Shown here piece after piece: positions 15,950 to 25,021 of a DNA stretch of 38,011 nucleotides; positions within the stretch are counted from its first letter, which is position 1; each line of letters starts with the position of its first letter. The position numbers and the translations under genes were made by a program. Under the pieces are notes generated by a model. The model was not told where the DNA came from. It did no database searches and was given only the letters and a program-made list of their open reading frames with translations. Origin of the DNA: Nocardioides sp. (GTDB lineage Bacteria; Actinomycetota; Actinomycetes; Propionibacteriales; Nocardioidaceae); assembly GCA_026786275.1 (NCBI GenBank), contig JAJAYJ010000136.1, positions 1 through 38,011 on the forward strand, written 5' to 3'.

Positions 15950-17146
15950 ATGCGCACCCTCGGGAACCGTTCCGCTCGCACCGCCCTGACCGTCGTCGTC
16001 GGCGGGGGACTGCTGTTCTCGTCGCTGGTGGCCGCGCCGGCGCAGGCCAAGGCCGACACGTTCGACGTGCCTTCGTCCGCGACCATCACCATCTTGGGTC
16101 ACGGCTTCGGCCACGGCCACGGAATGTCGCAGTACGGCGCCCAGGGTGCCGGGTTGCAGGGCCTCGACCATCGACAGATCCTCGACTTCTACTACCCCGG
16201 CACCACGTGGTCGACCGGTGGCGGCACGATCCAGGTGCTGATCTCGGCGGACACCAGCAAGGACGTCGTGGTCTCGGCGACCAAGCGCCTGAGCGTGAAG
16301 AGCCTCGCCAAGAAGAGGTCGTACCCGGTGGCCAGGCTGAGGCCCGGGGCCACCGCCTGGAAGCTGCGGCCCCAGCGTGCGAACACCCAGATCCGATACC
16401 GCACCGACCGCTGGCGCACGCTGACCACGTTCAAGGGCGACGCGGAGTTCAGGGCGAAGGGCAGCCCCCTGACGCTCAGGGTCGCCGGCACCCGGGTCGC
16501 CTACCGCGGCGTGCTGCGGGCCACCCGGGGCGACACCGTCAACATCCTGCCGCTCGACTCCTACCTGAAGGGTGTCGTGCCGCAGGAGGTCCCCGCCCGG
16601 TGGACGACCGCTGCGGTCCAGGCCCAGGCCGTCGCGGCCCGGACCTACGCGGCGTACGAGCGGGCCAACGTGAGCAGCAGCCGACACTTCCAGGTCTACG
16701 ACACCACGCGCTCGCAGGTGTACGGCGGTGTCGACGCCGAGCAGCCCGAGTCCAACGCCGCGGTCGAGGCGACCCGCAAGCAGATCCTGACCTACGACGG
16801 CGGACCGGCGTTCACCCAGTTCTCCTCCAGCAACGGCGGCTGGATGTCGGCCGGCTCGCAGCCCTACCTGGTCGCCAAGCAGGACCCCTACGACGGCGCC
16901 GGCGGCAACCCGAACAGCAGCTGGTCGGCCACCGTCACCGATGCGGAGTTGGAGAAGAGGTGGCCGCAGATCGGTGACCTGACCCAGCTCGACATCCCGG
17001 TGCGTGACGGCAACGGCGACTTCGGTGGCCGCGCCGACTCCGTCGTGCTGACCGGCTCCACCGGCTCGGTCACCGTGTCTGGCGAGGACTTCCGCTTCCT
17101 GGTCGGCCTGAAGTCGGACTGGTTCACCTTCTCCTCGATCCTCTGA
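15950..17146 (+). CDS. secreted SpoIID/LytB-domain protein
   Basis: 398-residue exported protein with a SpoIID/LytB domain, a fold that in sporulating Firmicutes includes a peptidoglycan lytic transglycosylase. An N-terminal signal peptide is clear: basic MRTLGNRSAR, a hydrophobic core, and APAQAKA for cleavage near residue 35. GHGFGHGHGMSQYGAQGA near residues 50-67 is a typical opening of the domain. The core is LDSYLKGVVPQEVPARW followed by AVQAQAVAARTYA, with the conserved Glu. SNGGWMS and YDGAGGNPNSSW follow. AGGAG at 15936-15940 lies 9 bases before ATG 15950, choosing it over an in-frame upstream GTG. A cell-wall hydrolase role in a non-endospore former is inferred. Confidence 0.9.
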   Translation: MRTLGNRSARTALTVVVGGGLLFSSLVAAPAQAKADTFDVPSSATITILGHGFGHGHGMSQYGAQGAGLQGLDHRQILDFYYPGTTWSTGGGTIQVLISADTSKDVVVSATKRLSVKSLAKKRSYPVARLRPGATAWKLRPQRANTQIRYRTDRWRTLTTFKGDAEFRAKGSPLTLRVAGTRVAYRGVLRATRGDTVNILPLDSYLKGVVPQEVPARWTTAAVQAQAVAARTYAAYERANVSSSRHFQVYDTTRSQVYGGVDAEQPESNAAVEATRKQILTYDGGPAFTQFSSSNGGWMSAGSQPYLVAKQDPYDGAGGNPNSSWSATVTDAELEKRWPQIGDLTQLDIPVRDGNGDFGGRADSVVLTGSTGSVTVSGEDFRFLVGLKSDWFTFSSIL

Positions 17147-17204
17147 TCCACCCGCCTGGAGTGCCGCGACCCTCCCACCTGACCGGAACGCGCCCAGTGC
17201 TCCC

Positions 17205-17219
17205 GGCCGCGGCGCGGCC
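17205..17219. terminator. short hairpin between convergent genes
   Basis: GGCCG, a 5-base loop and CGGCC, between the stops of the SpoIID-domain gene and pyc. Short, GC-only and without a T tract. Confidence 0.3.
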
Positions 17220-17233
17220 TCGGGCTGCTGCGC

Positions 17234-20200
17234 CTACCCCAGCACCAGCACCAGGTCGCCGCCGTCGACGGTCTGGGTGCCGGAGAGCGCGACCCGCTGC
17301 ACGGTGCCGGCGACCGGGGCGGTGATCGAGGCCTCCATTTTCATGGCTTCGATCGTGGCCACGGTGTCGCCGGCCGCGACGATGTCACCCTCGGCGACCG
17401 AGATCGTGACCGCGCCCTGGAACGGTGCCGCCACGTGACCGGGCTTGGCGGGGTCAGCCTTCTCGGCGGCCGCAACGGCCGCGGAGACACTGCGGTCGCG
17501 GATGCTGACCGGGCGCAGCTGTCCGTTGATGGTGGTCATCACGCTGCGGAAACCGCGCTCGTCGGGCTCGCCGATCGCCTGCAGCGTGACCAGGATCGTC
17601 TTGCCCTCCTCCAGGGTGAACTCGTGCTCCTTGCCCCGGCGCAGGCCGTAGAGGTAGTCCAGGGTCGGCAGCACCGACAGGTCGCCGTACGTCTGGCGGG
17701 ACTCCCCGAAGTCCTTGGTCGGGCCGGGGAAGAGCAGCTCGTTGAGCGTCCGCCGGCGACTGGTGGGGCCTGCCGCCAGGCCGGCCTCCTGCTCGGGCGT
17801 GAGCTCCTGGGACGGTGCCGTCCAGGTCCGGCCGGCCAGCGCCCTGGTCCGGAACGGCTCCGGCCAGCCGCCCGGCGGGTCGCCCAGCTCGCCGTTGAGG
17901 AACCCGATCACCGAGTCGGGGATGTCGAAGGACCCGGGGTTCTCGGCGAACTCCGCCGGGTCGGCCCCGGCACCGACCAGGGCGAGGGCGAGGTCGCCGA
18001 CCACCTTGGACGAGGGCGTCACCTTGACCACGTTGCCGAGGATGTCGTTGGCCGCGGCGTACATGTCCTCGACCTGCTCGAACTTCTCGCCCAGTCCGAG
18101 CGCGATCGCCTGCTGGCGCAGGTTGGACAGCTGGCCGCCGGGGATCTCGTGCCGGTAAACCCGTCCCGTCGGTGCCGGCAGCCCGGACTCGAACGGCGCG
18201 TAGACCCGGCGGGTGGCCTCCCAGTACGGCTCCAGCGCGTTCACCGCGGCCAGCGACAGCCCGGTCTCGCGCGCGCTGTGGTCGGTGGCCGAGACCAGCG
18301 CGGACAGCGGCGGCTGGGAGGTGGTGCCGGCCATCGAGGCGGTGGCTGCGTCGACCGCGTCCACCCCGGACTCGATCGCCGCCACCAGCGTGGCCAGCTG
18401 GCCGCCCGGCGTGTCGTGCGTGTGCAGGTGCACGGGCAGGTCGAAGCGCTCGCGCAGCGCGGTCACCAGGGTCCGGGCGGCAGGTGCCCGCAGCAGGCCG
18501 GCCATGTCCTTGATCGCGAGCACGTGGGCGCCGGTGTCGACGATCCGCTCGGCCAGGGCGAGGTAGTAGTCCAGCGTGTAGAGCTGCTCGCCGGGGTCGG
18601 AGAGGTCGCCGGTGTAGCAGAGTGCGACCTCAGCCACCGCCGTGCCGGTCGCGCGGACGGCCTCGATCGCGGGCCGCATCTGCTCCACGTCGTTGAGGGC
18701 GTCGAAGATCCGGAAGACGTCGATGCCGGTCGACGCGGCCTCCTCGACGAAGGCGTTGGTCACCGCGGTGGGGTACGGCGTGTAGCCGACCGTGTTGCGA
18801 CCTCGTAGCAGCATCTGCAGGCAGATGTTGGGCACGGCCTGGCGCAGCGCGGCCAGCCGCTCCCACGGGTCCTCGGCCAGGAACCGCAGGGCCACGTCGT
18901 ACGTCGCCCCGCCCCACGCCTCCAGCGACCACAGCTCGGGCGTGGTCCGGGCCACGTGGCCGGCCACGGTGAGCAGGTCCCGGGTGCGGACCCGGGTCGC
19001 GAGCAGGGACTGGTGCGCGTCGCGGAACGTGGTGTCGGTGACCGCGACGTCGGTGCGGGCCCGCAGCCGTCGTGCGAACTCCTCCGGCCCGACCTGCAGC
19101 AGCAGCTGCCGGGTGCCGTCGGGCGCGGGCGCCGTGAGGTCGACGGCGGGCAGCTTCGTGGCCGGGTCGAGGGTGACCGGAGCCTCGCCGTACGGCTTGT
19201 TGACGGTCACGTCGGCCAGGTAGGTCAGCAGCTTGGTTCCCCGGTCGCCGCCGGCCCGGGCCTGCAGCAGCTGGGGGTGCGTCTCGATGAAGGACGTGGT
19301 GACGTGGCCGGAGGCGAAGTCGGGGTCGTCGAGCACGGCTTGGAGGAACGCGATGTTGGTGGACACGCCCCGGATGCGGAATTCCGCGACCGCGCGGCGG
19401 GCCTTCTGCACGGCCATCTCGAAGGTGCGGCCGCGACACGTCAGTTTGGCCAGCATCGAGTCGAAGTGCGCCGAGACCTCGGCGCCGGTGTAGGTCGTGC
19501 CGCCGTCCAGACGTACGCCGCCGCCCCCCGGTGAGCGGTAGGTCGTGATCACCCCGGTGTCGGGCCGGAAGTTGTTGGCCGGGTCCTCGGTGGTGATCCG
19601 GCACTGCAGGGCCGCGCCGCGCAGGGTCAGCGTCTCCTGGGACAGACCGAGGTCCGGCAGCGTCTCACCGGCGGCGATCCGCAGCTGCGACTGCACCAGG
19701 TCGACGTCGGTCACCTCCTCGGTCACGGTGTGCTCGACCTGGATCCGTGGGTTCATCTCGATGAAGACGTAGGTACCGTCGGGGTCGAGCAGAAACTCCA
19801 CGGTGCCGGCGTTGCGGTAACCGATCCCGGTCGCGAAGCGGACCGCGTCCGCGCACATGCGCTCACGGATGGCTGGGTCCAGGTTGGGCGCGGGCGCGAT
19901 CTCGATGACCTTCTGGTGCCGACGCTGCACCGAGCAGTCCCGCTCGAAGAGGTGCATCACGTTCCCGGCGGCGTCGGCCAGGATCTGGACCTCGATGTGG
20001 CGGGGGTCCACCACCGCCTGCTCGATGAACACGGTGGGGTCACCGAACGCGCCCTCGCCCTCGCGCATGCAGGTCTGGAGCGCCTCCCGGAGGTCCTCGG
20101 GTCGGTCCACGCGCCGCATCCCGCGCCCGCCGCCCCCGGCCACGGCCTTCACGAAGAGCGGGTAGGGCAGCACGGAGGAGGCCTCGACCAGCGCGTCGAC

Positions 20201-20620
20201 GTCGGTGGAGGGCGGCACCGAGGCCAGCACCGGCACGCCGGCGGCCTGGGCCGCGGCGATCGCACGGGCCTTGTTGCCGGTCAGCGTCAGCACCTCGGCG
20301 GTCGGGCCCACGAAGGTGATGCCGGCGTTGGCGCAGGCCTCGGCCAGGGCGGGGTTCTCGGACAGGAAGCCGTAGCCCGGGTAGATCGCGTCGGCGCCGG
20401 CCCGGACCGCGGTGGCCACGATCGCGTCGGGGTCGAGGTAGGCCCGCACGGGGTGGCCGCGCACACCGATCTCGTAGGCCTCGTCGGCCTTGAGCCGGTG
20501 CTCGGACCAGCGGTCCTCGTAGGGGAAGACGGCCACCGTGCGGGCCCCGAGCTCGTACGCCGCCCGGAACGCCCGGATCGCGATCTCACCGCGGTTGGCC
20601 ACCAGCACCTTGGAGAACAT
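17234..20620 (-). CDS. pyc: pyruvate carboxylase
   Basis: Carboxylates pyruvate to oxaloacetate using ATP, bicarbonate and biotin; a major anaplerotic enzyme. The 1128 residues are the full three-domain length. The biotin carboxylase (about 1-455) has GGGGRGMR in the ATP-grasp loop and EMNPRIQVEHTVTEE. The carboxyltransferase (about 520-800) has TDTTFRDAHQSLLATR, the metal/pyruvate site, and LHTHDTPGG. The tetramerisation region and the C-terminal biotinyl domain follow, with EAMKMEAS and biotin on Lys1094. ATG 20620 is preceded at 7 bases by TAGCCT. It is monocistronic, divergent from a secreted propeller protein and convergent with the SpoIID gene. No allosteric or transcriptional site was recognised. 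Confidence 0.97.
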   Translation of the reverse strand: MFSKVLVANRGEIAIRAFRAAYELGARTVAVFPYEDRWSEHRLKADEAYEIGVRGHPVRAYLDPDAIVATAVRAGADAIYPGYGFLSENPALAEACANAGITFVGPTAEVLTLTGNKARAIAAAQAAGVPVLASVPPSTDVDALVEASSVLPYPLFVKAVAGGGGRGMRRVDRPEDLREALQTCMREGEGAFGDPTVFIEQAVVDPRHIEVQILADAAGNVMHLFERDCSVQRRHQKVIEIAPAPNLDPAIRERMCADAVRFATGIGYRNAGTVEFLLDPDGTYVFIEMNPRIQVEHTVTEEVTDVDLVQSQLRIAAGETLPDLGLSQETLTLRGAALQCRITTEDPANNFRPDTGVITTYRSPGGGGVRLDGGTTYTGAEVSAHFDSMLAKLTCRGRTFEMAVQKARRAVAEFRIRGVSTNIAFLQAVLDDPDFASGHVTTSFIETHPQLLQARAGGDRGTKLLTYLADVTVNKPYGEAPVTLDPATKLPAVDLTAPAPDGTRQLLLQVGPEEFARRLRARTDVAVTDTTFRDAHQSLLATRVRTRDLLTVAGHVARTTPELWSLEAWGGATYDVALRFLAEDPWERLAALRQAVPNICLQMLLRGRNTVGYTPYPTAVTNAFVEEAASTGIDVFRIFDALNDVEQMRPAIEAVRATGTAVAEVALCYTGDLSDPGEQLYTLDYYLALAERIVDTGAHVLAIKDMAGLLRAPAARTLVTALRERFDLPVHLHTHDTPGGQLATLVAAIESGVDAVDAATASMAGTTSQPPLSALVSATDHSARETGLSLAAVNALEPYWEATRRVYAPFESGLPAPTGRVYRHEIPGGQLSNLRQQAIALGLGEKFEQVEDMYAAANDILGNVVKVTPSSKVVGDLALALVGAGADPAEFAENPGSFDIPDSVIGFLNGELGDPPGGWPEPFRTRALAGRTWTAPSQELTPEQEAGLAAGPTSRRRTLNELLFPGPTKDFGESRQTYGDLSVLPTLDYLYGLRRGKEHEFTLEEGKTILVTLQAIGEPDERGFRSVMTTINGQLRPVSIRDRSVSAAVAAAEKADPAKPGHVAAPFQGAVTISVAEGDIVAAGDTVATIEAMKMEASITAPVAGTVQRVALSGTQTVDGGDLVLVLG

Positions 20621-20627
20621 GTCCGGC

Positions 20628-20633
20628 AGGCTA
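20628..20633 (-). promoter_or_regulatory. -10 box of pyc, leaderless spacing
   Basis: Minus-strand TAGCCT ends 7 bases before ATG 20620. Confidence 0.55.
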
Positions 20634-20761
20634 CCGATCAGCGTGGCGCGGCGCTCCCGTCGTTCGCACGCCGGTCACCGCCCCCGACCGGATCGTCGGA
20701 ATGGGGATGGACTCGGGAGCCCCGCACCGGAACACTTGTGGGGGACCAGAGGAGTCCCCGG

Positions 20762-22726
20762 ATGGCGCATCGAACTCGCACCGTGATCCTCTGTGCCGCC
20801 CTCGGGCTGGCGGCGGGGCTGCTCGTCGTCCCCCAGGCGCCGACCGCTCAGGCGGCGCCGGAGGACCTGATCGGCCGACTGGTGCTGGAGGGTGGCACGT
20901 TCGCGCCGGGGGAGCCCGATCAGCGACGGTTCACGACCCGGACGCCGGCGGGCACAGACGAGCAGGTGCTCCTCGAGCTGGGCGTGGACAAGCAGTTCAA
21001 CTCCGTCTCGCGTCCCGACTGGTCACCGGACGGGGCCCGGTTCGCGTTCGCCGGTCGCCCCGCAGTGGCGTCGCTGCCCGACATCTGGGTGATGGATGCC
21101 GACGCGTCGAACCCGGTGCAGCTGACCGACGCCCCCGACCACGAGGAGTCCCCGACCTGGTCCCCGGACGGATCGATGATCGCCTACGTGAGCGACGCCC
21201 TGGCTCCCGACCGCCGTTTCGACATCTGGGTGATGGACGCCGACGGCAGCAACGAACGGCTCCTGCTGCAGTGGCCCGAGCTTCCGGACCAGGCGTCGCT
21301 GAGCGCTATCTCCTGGCACCCGAGCCAGTCCGTCCTCGTGGCCCAGGCCGGGTTGAACCTCTACACGATCAACGTCGACCAGCCCGCCGCGGAGCTGCTG
21401 TTCTCCAGCCCCGGATCAGCCATTGACCTCCCGGCCTGGTCTCCCGACGGCAGCACCCTCGCCGTCACCGTGGAGGTCACCGGCGTCAACTACGAGACGT
21501 TCCTCATCGATCCCGACGACGGGACCGGGGTGAACCTCACCAACACCCCGAACCGGTCCGAGTACGGCGTCGCCTGGTCTCCGGACGGCACGGCGCTGGC
21601 CTGGGGCCAGTTCGACGGGTTCTTCGTGTTCACCGGTGTGTGGATCCACGAGCTCGGACCAGGCACCACGACGCAGGTGATCGCGATCGACCCGAATGTC
21701 GAGAGCCTGTCGGTCCGGGGCTGGATCGCCGATCCGCCGGCGGACCCGGATCGCGTCGACACTGCGGCCGCTGCCGGGCAGACGGTGGGCACCGATCCCG
21801 AGGGCGACGGCGCCACGTCGCAGGACCCGGTGGAGACATCGGTGACGACACCCAACGCCGGCGTCGTGCGGATCAACGAGACACCGGTCTCGGGTGACCC
21901 TCCGGCCGGCTACGAGTTTGTGGGCCAGCAGGTGTCCATCACCGCACCCGCAGCCACGCCAGAGGCTCCGCTCGTCCTGAGCTTCCGGATCGACGCGACG
22001 GTGCTCCCGGACGCGACGTCGGCGCAGGACGTCGTGCCCTTTCGCAACGGGACCCCGGTCGCCGACTGCGCCGGGGCGCCGGGCGTCGCGAGCCCCGACC
22101 CCTGCCGGGCTTCTGCGGTGCTCGAGACGGACGGTGACGTGACCGTGGTGGTGCTGACCTCGGCGGCCAGCACCTGGAACCTCGGGATCGCCACCGTGGC
22201 GCCGGACACGACGCCGCCCCTCATCGCGCTCACGACCCCCCGCGACGGGGCGAGCTACGGCCGCGACCAGGCTGCCGCCGCTGACTACGGCTGCTCCGAC
22301 GAGCAATCCGGCGTGACCCGCTGCGAGGGCCCGCGCCCCGACGGCTCCCTGCTCGCCACGACCACGCTGGGTGTGACGGCGTTCCGTGTCGATGCCGCTG
22401 ACGCCGCCGGCAACACCGCGAGCGCGTCTGCGACGTACCGGGTGGTGAGCCGCCGCAACGTGGTCCCGACCGTCACCTGCGTCAGCCGCGGCGCGGGAGG
22501 CTGGTGGAGTGCCCGCTTCGGCTACCAGAACCGCAACCCCTACCGGATCCTCCTCCCGACGGGGACCCGCAACGGCTTCACCACCGCACCGGCGGATCGG
22601 GCCCAGCCCACGTCGTTCGCCCCTGGAGTCGTCGGTCGTGCGGTCGATGTGGCCTTCCGGACGTCGGTCACCTGGCGCCTCGACGGCACCAGCGCGACCG
22701 CGCGCAGGTCGGCGCGTCGGTGCTGA
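20762..22726 (+). CDS. secreted TolB-like beta-propeller protein with Ig-like and C-terminal domains
   Basis: 654-residue exported protein. A signal peptide with core ILCAALGLAAGLLVV ends at AQAAP near residue 33. Four WD40-like/PD40 repeats follow, each with a WSPDG box (PDWSPDG, PTWSPDG, PAWSPDG, VAWSPDG), two of them with DIWVMDAD, giving a partial TolB-type propeller up to about residue 330. A low-complexity acidic linker leads to a beta-rich region. An Ig/HYR-like domain comes next (DTTPPLIALTTPRDGASY to ASATYRVV) with a Cys pair. The final 85 or so residues form a compact domain (FGYQNRN, FAPGVVGRAVDV, WRLDGTSATA). ATG 20762 has AGAGGAG at 7 bases. The role is unknown; extracellular binding is likely. 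Confidence 0.88.
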   Translation: MAHRTRTVILCAALGLAAGLLVVPQAPTAQAAPEDLIGRLVLEGGTFAPGEPDQRRFTTRTPAGTDEQVLLELGVDKQFNSVSRPDWSPDGARFAFAGRPAVASLPDIWVMDADASNPVQLTDAPDHEESPTWSPDGSMIAYVSDALAPDRRFDIWVMDADGSNERLLLQWPELPDQASLSAISWHPSQSVLVAQAGLNLYTINVDQPAAELLFSSPGSAIDLPAWSPDGSTLAVTVEVTGVNYETFLIDPDDGTGVNLTNTPNRSEYGVAWSPDGTALAWGQFDGFFVFTGVWIHELGPGTTTQVIAIDPNVESLSVRGWIADPPADPDRVDTAAAAGQTVGTDPEGDGATSQDPVETSVTTPNAGVVRINETPVSGDPPAGYEFVGQQVSITAPAATPEAPLVLSFRIDATVLPDATSAQDVVPFRNGTPVADCAGAPGVASPDPCRASAVLETDGDVTVVVLTSAASTWNLGIATVAPDTTPPLIALTTPRDGASYGRDQAAAADYGCSDEQSGVTRCEGPRPDGSLLATTTLGVTAFRVDAADAAGNTASASATYRVVSRRNVVPTVTCVSRGAGGWWSARFGYQNRNPYRILLPTGTRNGFTTAPADRAQPTSFAPGVVGRAVDVAFRTSVTWRLDGTSATARRSARRC

Positions 22727-22736
22727 CCCCACCGCT

Positions 22737-22835
22737 CAGGACGACCTGGTCCAGGAGGTCGAAGAAGGCCTCGTAGGCCAGGGCGGTCGCTCGCGGCTCC
22801 GGGACGTCGGGGAGGGTGATCTGCTGCCGTCCGGT
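22737..22835 (-). pseudogene. possible coding remnant without a start
   Basis: On the minus strand, after an in-frame TAA at 22836-22838, about 33 codons read like genuine protein (TLPDVPEPRATALAYEAF, then DLLDQVVLS) with almost every third base G or C. There is no start codon, and the frame continues antisense into the end of the propeller gene to a TGA at 22668. I do not recognise the family. It could be the decayed end of a lost gene or a chance composition effect. Confidence 0.25.
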
Positions 22836-22861
22836 TTAGGGTGTCGAGCAGGTGGCTGCCG

Positions 22862-22907
22862 GGCTCCGCCCCTCCCCGTCGCCGTCCGCCGGGGGTGCGG
22901 GGGAGCC
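22862..22907. terminator. imperfect long hairpin between convergent genes
   Basis: GGCTCCGCCCCTCCCC pairs imperfectly with GGGGGTGCGGGGGAGCC across a short loop, ending 16 bases before the stop of the YdbT-like gene. Probably a bidirectional terminator. Confidence 0.5.
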
Positions 22908-22923
22908 GCGGGCCGGTGCTGGG

Positions 22924-24495
22924 TCAGTCGCGGACCAGGAACTGGTCGACCAGTTCGGGGATTGCCCGCCCGGCCAGCTCGACCGCCCGCGCCTGCGGCA
23001 GGTCGAGCAGCGTGACCGACTGGCTGCCGCCTGCGGTGGTGGCGACCAGGGTGGTCAGGCCCACGCGACGCTGGAACCACGTGGCCCGCAGGTTCCACCC
23101 GATCACGTGGTCGACCCCGAGGACCGCGCGCTTGCGGGTCAGGCTCCCGGAGCGGGCCACCACACAGCCCCCGACGAGCGCGTGCCCCAGCGACCGGCAC
23201 CGGTCCACGGCCAGCAGCACGGCCGCGGGCAGCGCCGCCAGCCCGGCCAGCACCCAGACGGGTGCGCCCAGCACCACCGCGACCACGGCGCCGCCGGCCA
23301 GGACCACGGCCGGCACTAGCGCCCGCGTCCAGCGGCGGCGCACGGCGGCAGGCCCGTGCGGGGTCAGGGGTCCACGGACCGGGGCGGCGGTGCCGAGGAC
23401 CTGGGCTGCGGCGCCCAGCACGACCGCGGTGGGGGCCGGCGGCGTCAGCGAGGAGCTGGTCTGCTGGCTGCTGTCCAGACCGGTGACGGTGGCGGCCAAC
23501 CGTCGTCCCCGGGCCAGGCGCAGGCCGGCCTGCTCGCCCACCACGACGCCCGCCACCCGGTCCACGTCGAGCGTGGTCTCCCGGGTGGTGAGCAGGCCGC
23601 GGCGCACCTGCCACGCCGCGCCGCCCCCGCCGGCCGGCCGGGTCAGCGCGAAGCCCCAGTTGGTGACCAGGTAGCCCAGGACGGCGAAGAGCGAGATGAG
23701 GGCGAGCACCACGATCACGGTGGCCACGATCAGGGCCACCGTCGGGCCTCGGTCGCCCCGGACCAGCGACTCCGGGTCGAGGCGCCGGAACAGCCCGAGG
23801 TCGTCGCCGACCTGGGTCAGCACTCCCAGGACGGCGCCGGCGATGACCAGACCACCGCTGGTGAAGGGCGCGAACCGCAGCCAGCCCAGGTCGAAGGAGA
23901 CGATCGGGGGTCCGTCGACGGGCGCGAGGGGGGCGGCGGGGTGCTCGACGCCGGTAGCCTCGCCCGTGGGCGCGATCCGCAGCAGCTCGGCGCGCAGCGC
24001 CTGGGCCCGGGCGGTCGGCAGACCGTCGAGGTCGAGCTGGTCGTCCCCGCCGCTGGAGGCCGTACCGGTGCCGATCCGCACGGTGGTCAGGCCCAGGACC
24101 CGGTGGATGAGTGAGGAGGTCAGGTCGACGGTGCGGACCCGCTCCACAGGTGTGGAGAGCACGTGCCGGTTGACCAGCCCCCGGCGCAGCTCGACCCGGC
24201 CGGCGTGGATCCGGAACGTGGTCGTGAGGTAGCGCAGCAGGCCCAGGCCGACCGGCACCACCACGGCCGTGACCTGCCACAGCCCGCCACCCGTGGACCG
24301 GCCGGCCACGAAGACCCCGATCAGCACGGGCAGGAACCGCAGCACCTCGCGGACCGGGTGCACCAGCAGCATCCGCGGGTCGAGGCGCTGCCACTCCTCG
24401 TCGTGACTCAGCTCGGGAGCAGGAGGTGCCCACCCGGGCCCGGGCTGCTGTTCCCACCCCACCCCGGGGTCTGCCGAGGGTGGTTCCTGGCTCAC
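22924..24495 (-). CDS. YdbT-like membrane protein with repeated PH domains
   Basis: 523-residue membrane protein of the bacterial PH-domain (YdbT/DUF304) type. A proline-rich N-terminal tail of about 30 residues precedes LDPRMLLVHPVREVLRFLPVLIG, the start of a repeating unit. Each unit is a hydrophobic pair followed by a PH domain: FRIHAGRVELRRGLVNRHVLSTP with VERVRTVDLT; later NWGFALT with VRRGLLTTRETTLDVDRVAGV; and a third, weaker copy near the C-terminus (VGLTTLVATTAGG). GTG 24495 overlaps the TGA of the smaller PH gene by four bases. The pair matches the YdbS-YdbT two-gene layout of Bacillus, where a role in antimicrobial resistance has been proposed. That role is not visible here. Confidence 0.88.
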   Translation of the reverse strand: MSQEPPSADPGVGWEQQPGPGWAPPAPELSHDEEWQRLDPRMLLVHPVREVLRFLPVLIGVFVAGRSTGGGLWQVTAVVVPVGLGLLRYLTTTFRIHAGRVELRRGLVNRHVLSTPVERVRTVDLTSSLIHRVLGLTTVRIGTGTASSGGDDQLDLDGLPTARAQALRAELLRIAPTGEATGVEHPAAPLAPVDGPPIVSFDLGWLRFAPFTSGGLVIAGAVLGVLTQVGDDLGLFRRLDPESLVRGDRGPTVALIVATVIVVLALISLFAVLGYLVTNWGFALTRPAGGGGAAWQVRRGLLTTRETTLDVDRVAGVVVGEQAGLRLARGRRLAATVTGLDSSQQTSSSLTPPAPTAVVLGAAAQVLGTAAPVRGPLTPHGPAAVRRRWTRALVPAVVLAGGAVVAVVLGAPVWVLAGLAALPAAVLLAVDRCRSLGHALVGGCVVARSGSLTRKRAVLGVDHVIGWNLRATWFQRRVGLTTLVATTAGGSQSVTLLDLPQARAVELAGRAIPELVDQFLVRD

Positions 24496-24986
24496 GTGGC
24501 GTCCCCGTCGACGGCATCGGCCCTGGTGGTCAGCTCGGCGACCAGCTCACGGGCCCGGGTGGCGTCGAGCCCGGCGATCGAGAGCGCACCCGCAGCGGAC
24601 GCGGTGGTCACGGTGACCGTGGCGAGCCGGAACAGGCGCGAGACGGCGGACTCGGACAGGTCGACGGTCTGGATCCGTGACATCGGCGCGATCCGGCGCT
24701 CACGGGCCCACCAGCCGGTCTGGGTGTAGACCGCCGTCTCGGTCACCTCCCACCGGTGCACCAGGTAGCGCCACTGCGGCACGACAGCCGCCCACGCGAC
24801 GACCAGCACTCCGACGATCACGGCCAGCCACCACGGCGTCCAGCCGACGACGGCGGTGACGACGGCGACACCGACGACGAACGCACCCTCGAGCGCGGCC
24901 CCGAGGCGCCACATGGACCGGGCCCGGGGGCTGACCCGCTCAGCGGGCTCGCGCAGCGCCGGGCTCGGGTCGGTCAGGCTCTCCAT
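24492..24986 (-). CDS. YdbS-like PH-domain membrane protein
   Basis: 164-residue partner of the downstream YdbT-like protein. Two transmembrane helices (about residues 31-48 and 52-68) precede a single PH domain that starts YLVHRWEVTETAVYTQTG and continues ERRIAPMSRIQTVDLSES, the core consensus of the YdbS/DUF304 group. LATVTVTTASAAG forms the later strand. ATG 24986 is supported by TACGCT ending 6 bases upstream. The stop overlaps the next start by GTGA, indicating coupled translation and probably a complex of the two proteins in the membrane. Confidence 0.88.
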   Translation of the reverse strand: MESLTDPSPALREPAERVSPRARSMWRLGAALEGAFVVGVAVVTAVVGWTPWWLAVIVGVLVVAWAAVVPQWRYLVHRWEVTETAVYTQTGWWARERRIAPMSRIQTVDLSESAVSRLFRLATVTVTTASAAGALSIAGLDATRARELVAELTTRADAVDGDAT

Positions 24987-24992
24987 GGCCGC

Positions 24993-24998
24993 AGCGTA
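24993..24998 (-). promoter_or_regulatory. -10 box of the ydbS-like gene, leaderless spacing
   Basis: Minus-strand TACGCT ends 6 bases before ATG 24986. Confidence 0.5.
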
Positions 24999-25021
24999 CG
25001 GCGGTGTCGGGGCGGGTCAGC

